Assembly (NCBI GenBank): GCA_964459065.1
Contig: CAYWMN010000198.1
Coordinates: 1-7,133, forward strand
Length of the DNA stretch: 7,133 nucleotides
Direction of reading: 5' to 3'
From: JAMCXS01 sp964459065
GTDB lineage: Bacteria; Acidobacteriota; Terriglobia; UBA7540
The notes beneath the pieces were generated by a model that saw only the letters and a program-made list of their open reading frames with translations, ran no database searches and was not told where the DNA came from. The position numbers were made by a program, and so were the translations under genes. Shown piece after piece: positions 4,527-7,133 of the stretch (positions within the stretch are counted from its first letter, which is position 1; the number at the start of each line of letters is the position of its first letter).

Positions 4527-5966
4527 ATGAGCCATCAGGAATTTTCCATCGTTATCCTTTCAGTCGGCCACGCCCCTCGCTTCAAGTCGCGGCGCTCGAA
4601 GCTGCTGCACCCGCTTGCAGGCCGTCCTTTGGGTGAATACGGCCTGCAGACGGCGCTGGAGGCCGGTGCCAGCAATGTCTTGATGGTGGCCGACCAGGAC
4701 GCGCAAGCGGTGCGCGAGGCGTTGGCGAGGCCAGGGGTCGAGTTCGCAGGGCAGAAACAACAGCAAGGCGCGGGACCGTCCCTTGTCGCCCTCCGGCCAC
4801 AAATGGAATCCTGGTCGTCCGGCTCGGTTTTGGTAATGGCAGGCGATGCTCCGCTGCTGAGGCCGGAGACGCTGTCCGGGTTTGTGAAAGCCCACCAGAA
4901 AGCCCGCGCGGTTCTGTCCGTGCTGACGATGAAGCCGGACCACCCGCAGGGATTCAGCCGGATCGTGCGGCGAGGCCGGTCACAAATTTGCAAAATTGTC
5001 GAAGAAGAGCTTTGCACGGCTGCGCAGCGAAAAATTCGCGAAGTGAGCACCGGCATCTTTTGTATTTCAAGGGTTGAACTGCTGAAAAATCTCAGCCGGT
5101 TGTCCGGCGAGAACCCTCAGGAAGCTTCCCTTCCCGCCGATCTCGTAACGATCCTCAACCGTCAGAAAAAGAAAGTGGCTGGTTTCGCTGCTAAGGACTC
5201 CGGTGAATTGCTGGCCGTGCAGGATCGCGTACAGCTTGCGCAGGTTGAAGGCATGCTTCGAGTCCGCAAAGCGGAGGCTTTGATGCGGGACGGCGTCGCC
5301 ATCGTCAATCCCGCCGCAACTTACATCGACGCGGAAGTCGAGGTTGGACCCGACTCGGTTCTGGAGCCCGGCGTCAGCCTGTTAGGAAAAACGCGAGTAG
5401 GATGCAATTGCACCATTCGCCCTTATTCAACGATCAGCGATTCGGTCCTGGGTGACAACATCCTGGTGCGTCCCTGCTCGGTGATTGCGGGGTGCGAAGT
5501 CTCTTCCGGCGTGACGATCGGTCCGTTCGCCCATCTCCGCGACGGCGCGGTTATCGAACAGAACGCCCGCATAGGAAATTTTGTTGAGGTCAAGAAGTCG
5601 CGCGTCGGGGCCGGCACAAAAGCCTCGCACCTGACCTACCTGGGCGATGCCAGGCTCGGCCGGCAGGTGAACGTGGGAGCGGGAACCGTGACTTGCAACT
5701 ACGATGGCGAAAAGAAGAACCCAACCGTTATCGAGGATGGCGTTTTTATCGGCAGCGGCAGCATGCTGGTTGCACCGGTGCGAATCGGAAAAGGTTCGTA
5801 CGTGGCCGCCGGGTCAACGATCACGGAGGACGTGCCGGCCGAATCTCTGGGCATCGGAAGGGCGCGCCAGATCAACAAAGACGGCTGGGCGCGCCGGCAC
5901 AAACAAAAGAAGAAATCAGAATCCGGTCCGGACAAAACAAAAATCAAAAGCAACCGAGGAGCCTGA
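4527..5966 (+). CDS. glmU: GlmU homologue: intact acetyltransferase half, degenerate uridylyltransferase half
   Basis: The protein has 479 residues, close to the usual length. GlmU makes UDP-GlcNAc in the cytoplasm: the C-terminal half acetylates glucosamine-1-phosphate and the N-terminal half couples the product to UTP. The C-terminal left-handed beta-helix (about 255-455) is clear: NFVEVKKSRVG, KASHLTYLGDA, VNVGAGTVTCNYDG. By alignment to remembered E. coli GlmU it keeps R338, K356, catalytic H368, Y371, N382, K397, S410 and R445. The N-terminal half (1-235) has the right length and order but reads LSVGHAPRFKSRRSKLLH where LAAGxGTRMxSxxPKxLH is usual. It also differs at A82, A105, S144, S174, L202, A204 and Q232, which replace E. 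coli T82, Y103, G140, N169, Y197, T199 and N227. R18, K25, Q76, D107 and E159 remain. After 455 comes a Lys-rich tail. The ATG at 4527 is preceded by an extended -10 and has no Shine-Dalgarno. Acetyltransferase activity is likely; uridylyltransferase activity is doubtful. Confidence 0.88.
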   Translation: MSHQEFSIVILSVGHAPRFKSRRSKLLHPLAGRPLGEYGLQTALEAGASNVLMVADQDAQAVREALARPGVEFAGQKQQQGAGPSLVALRPQMESWSSGSVLVMAGDAPLLRPETLSGFVKAHQKARAVLSVLTMKPDHPQGFSRIVRRGRSQICKIVEEELCTAAQRKIREVSTGIFCISRVELLKNLSRLSGENPQEASLPADLVTILNRQKKKVAGFAAKDSGELLAVQDRVQLAQVEGMLRVRKAEALMRDGVAIVNPAATYIDAEVEVGPDSVLEPGVSLLGKTRVGCNCTIRPYSTISDSVLGDNILVRPCSVIAGCEVSSGVTIGPFAHLRDGAVIEQNARIGNFVEVKKSRVGAGTKASHLTYLGDARLGRQVNVGAGTVTCNYDGEKKNPTVIEDGVFIGSGSMLVAPVRIGKGSYVAAGSTITEDVPAESLGIGRARQINKDGWARRHKQKKKSESGPDKTKIKSNRGA

Positions 5967-6008
5967 AGCCTCAGCAACACTCTCCCCGTTTGATCTCACG
6001 CGCAGTCG

Positions 6009-7133
6009 CTATTCAACGCCCACTCGCACAAACTTCACCGCATCCGCGATGACAACCCCGTCGGCGGCATTGGTCATTCTCACATAGCGCGGATCGTGGA
6101 ATGATCCCAGCAAATGCCACTCCCCCGCCCCCTGGCTCAAGTCAAGGCGCACGGTTTTGCGGCCGCGGTCGGTGACCACGGCAAAAGGCGCGTCGGTCGC
6201 CAACCGCCCCACCGACGGATGGCCATAGTAGACGTAAATCTTGTACTCGCCCAGCATCGGGTCATCGTTACGCCAAACTGCGGTCCGCGACCCGTTGCCG
6301 CCCTGCGTCCAAAAGCAGCCTGCTTCATAATTGCCGCTCTTGGGCGCCGTATCGGAGCGCCAACCTCCACCCGTAATCAGAAATCGGCCGCCGATGGTCA
6401 TGTCATCCACAGTGGTCACCTGGTCGGGCGCCGTATAAATCCGCCAACGCCGGATCTGCACAGCCTTTGAAGGCTCGTTCTGCTTCATCCATTCGTCCAG
6501 TCGGGATTCCAGACGTTTGAGTGCCGGAGGGCGCTGCTGAATGATATTGTGCAGCTCGCCCGGGTCCGTATCCAGATTGAAAAGCTGCTCCCTGCCGTTC
6601 CAGAGGTTCCGGATCAGCTTGTAATGAAGGCTGCGAACCGAGCGCAAGGGAATGGCCTCGTCTTCTTCGGCGTAGACGTCATTGAACAGCGATTGTCTGG
6701 CGCCGTCGACGAGGGGAACCAGGCTCCGGCCCTCGGCGTCGGACAGCGGAGGAAGACCCGCCAGAGCCAGAATCGTGGGCGCGGTATCAATGTTGGACGC
6801 CAGCGCGTTGATAACCCGCCCGTGCGGCACGTGAGGCCCGGCCATGATCAGGGGGATGTGTAAATCCGTATCGTAAAGGGAGCGATGATCGAAAGTCAGA
6901 AAATCGCGGGGATGAGAGTAGAGCAATTCTCCGTGATCGGAGGTCAGAACCACCAGGGTATTTTGCGCAAGGCCAAGAGCCTGAAGGCGCTCCAGAATTT
7001 TCCCGACATAGCGATCAACAAAGTGGATTTTACCGTCATAGAGCTGATAGAGCCGCTCAATGGCTTTCTGGTCGCCCAGCATCGCCAGACGCTTCAGGGG
7101 AGCCTGGGCAATGTCGTATCCCGTATCAAACAA
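6009..7133 (-). CDS. Sulfatase C-terminal part fused to a golvesin-C-like domain, 5' end outside window
   Basis: 374 codons are visible, open at the right edge, so the N-terminus with the formylglycine motif (CxPxR or SxPxR) and any signal peptide are missing. The codon at the edge (TTG) is internal, not a start. Visible residues 30-215 match the sulfatase fold: YDGKIHFVDRYVGKIL, then TLVVLTSDHGELL at 59-71 where Asp66 and His67 are the expected metal ligands, LYDTDLHIPLIMAGP at 87-100, NIDTAPTILALAGLPP at 114-129, and LFNLDTDPGELHNI at 184-197. Sulfatases and related phosphohydrolases cleave sulfate or phosphate esters, usually outside the cytoplasm. After a linker (about 217-240), residues 243-372 form a beta-rich domain with GEYKIYVYYGHP, WHLLGSFHDP and VVIADAVKFVRV. 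This resembles the golvesin C-terminal-like domain found at the ends of secreted enzymes, probably a carbohydrate or surface-binding module. It converges on the GlmU gene, 42 bases from its stop, with no clear terminator between. Confidence 0.85.
   Translation of the reverse strand: MFDTGYDIAQAPLKRLAMLGDQKAIERLYQLYDGKIHFVDRYVGKILERLQALGLAQNTLVVLTSDHGELLYSHPRDFLTFDHRSLYDTDLHIPLIMAGPHVPHGRVINALASNIDTAPTILALAGLPPLSDAEGRSLVPLVDGARQSLFNDVYAEEDEAIPLRSVRSLHYKLIRNLWNGREQLFNLDTDPGELHNIIQQRPPALKRLESRLDEWMKQNEPSKAVQIRRWRIYTAPDQVTTVDDMTIGGRFLITGGGWRSDTAPKSGNYEAGCFWTQGGNGSRTAVWRNDDPMLGEYKIYVYYGHPSVGRLATDAPFAVVTDRGRKTVRLDLSQGAGEWHLLGSFHDPRYVRMTNAADGVVIADAVKFVRVGVE

Noticed and set aside
4529..4640. Frameshift or assembly error as cause of the unusual GlmU N-terminus
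   Set aside because: The reading frame, length and register match the family along the whole N-terminal half, so the changes are substitutions and not a shifted frame.
4535..5056. Minus-strand frame of 173 codons opposite GlmU
   Set aside because: Shadow of the GlmU N-terminal half; its product is Ser/Arg/Cys-rich with no motif.
5967..6008. Bidirectional terminator between GlmU and the sulfatase
   Set aside because: The 42-base gap has no stem longer than about four pairs and no T-run.

Overview
This is a GC-rich bacterial chromosomal window with a cell-envelope theme. It holds six protein-coding genes: four complete and two cut by the window edges. No rRNA, tRNA, CRISPR array, insertion sequence or phage gene was seen. 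The best guess for the source is an Acidobacteriota-like soil or sediment bacterium. This is inference from the style of the GlmU C-terminal half, the short zinc-ribbon protein and a sulfatase with a golvesin-type tail. No marker gene is present to prove it.

Layout. Positions 1-293 (minus) hold the N-terminal membrane part of a polyprenyl glycosylphosphotransferase that starts surface-polysaccharide synthesis. Just upstream of it on the same strand, 381-1565 is a membrane GT2 glycosyltransferase resembling HpnB/CrtQ. An 85-base divergent spacer containing an inverted repeat separates it from 1651-2874 (plus), a ceramide-glucosyltransferase-like (GT21/HpnI-like) membrane glycosyltransferase. 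This gene converges, with a single base between stop codons, on 2876-3223 (minus), a small four-cysteine zinc-ribbon protein with a basic tail. A second divergent spacer carries a perfect 17-base palindrome inside a promoter-like sequence, then 3328-4401 (plus) encodes an AI-2E/PerM-family membrane protein. After a hairpin-rich 125-base spacer, 4527-5966 (plus) encodes a GlmU homologue. It converges on 6009-7133 (minus), the C-terminal part of a sulfatase fused to a golvesin-C-like beta domain.

How the genes fit together. The glycosylphosphotransferase, the two membrane glycosyltransferases and GlmU all belong to envelope glycan or glycolipid biosynthesis: UDP-GlcNAc supply, lipid-linked sugar priming and sugar transfer to membrane acceptors. 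The sulfatase would act on sulfated external substrates. The genes alternate strands, so this is a loose neighbourhood and not one operon.

The most interesting points are these. (1) The GlmU homologue keeps every acetyltransferase active-site residue I can align, but has lost many canonical nucleotide-sugar-binding residues of the uridylyltransferase half. (2) Operator-like or hairpin-like dyads sit in four of the intergenic gaps, including a perfect palindrome between the -35 and -10 of the zinc-ribbon promoter. (3) Several genes lack a Shine-Dalgarno sequence and have -10-like hexamers 11-20 bases before the start codon, suggesting leaderless or short-leader transcripts. (4) The sulfatase carries an appended golvesin-like domain.
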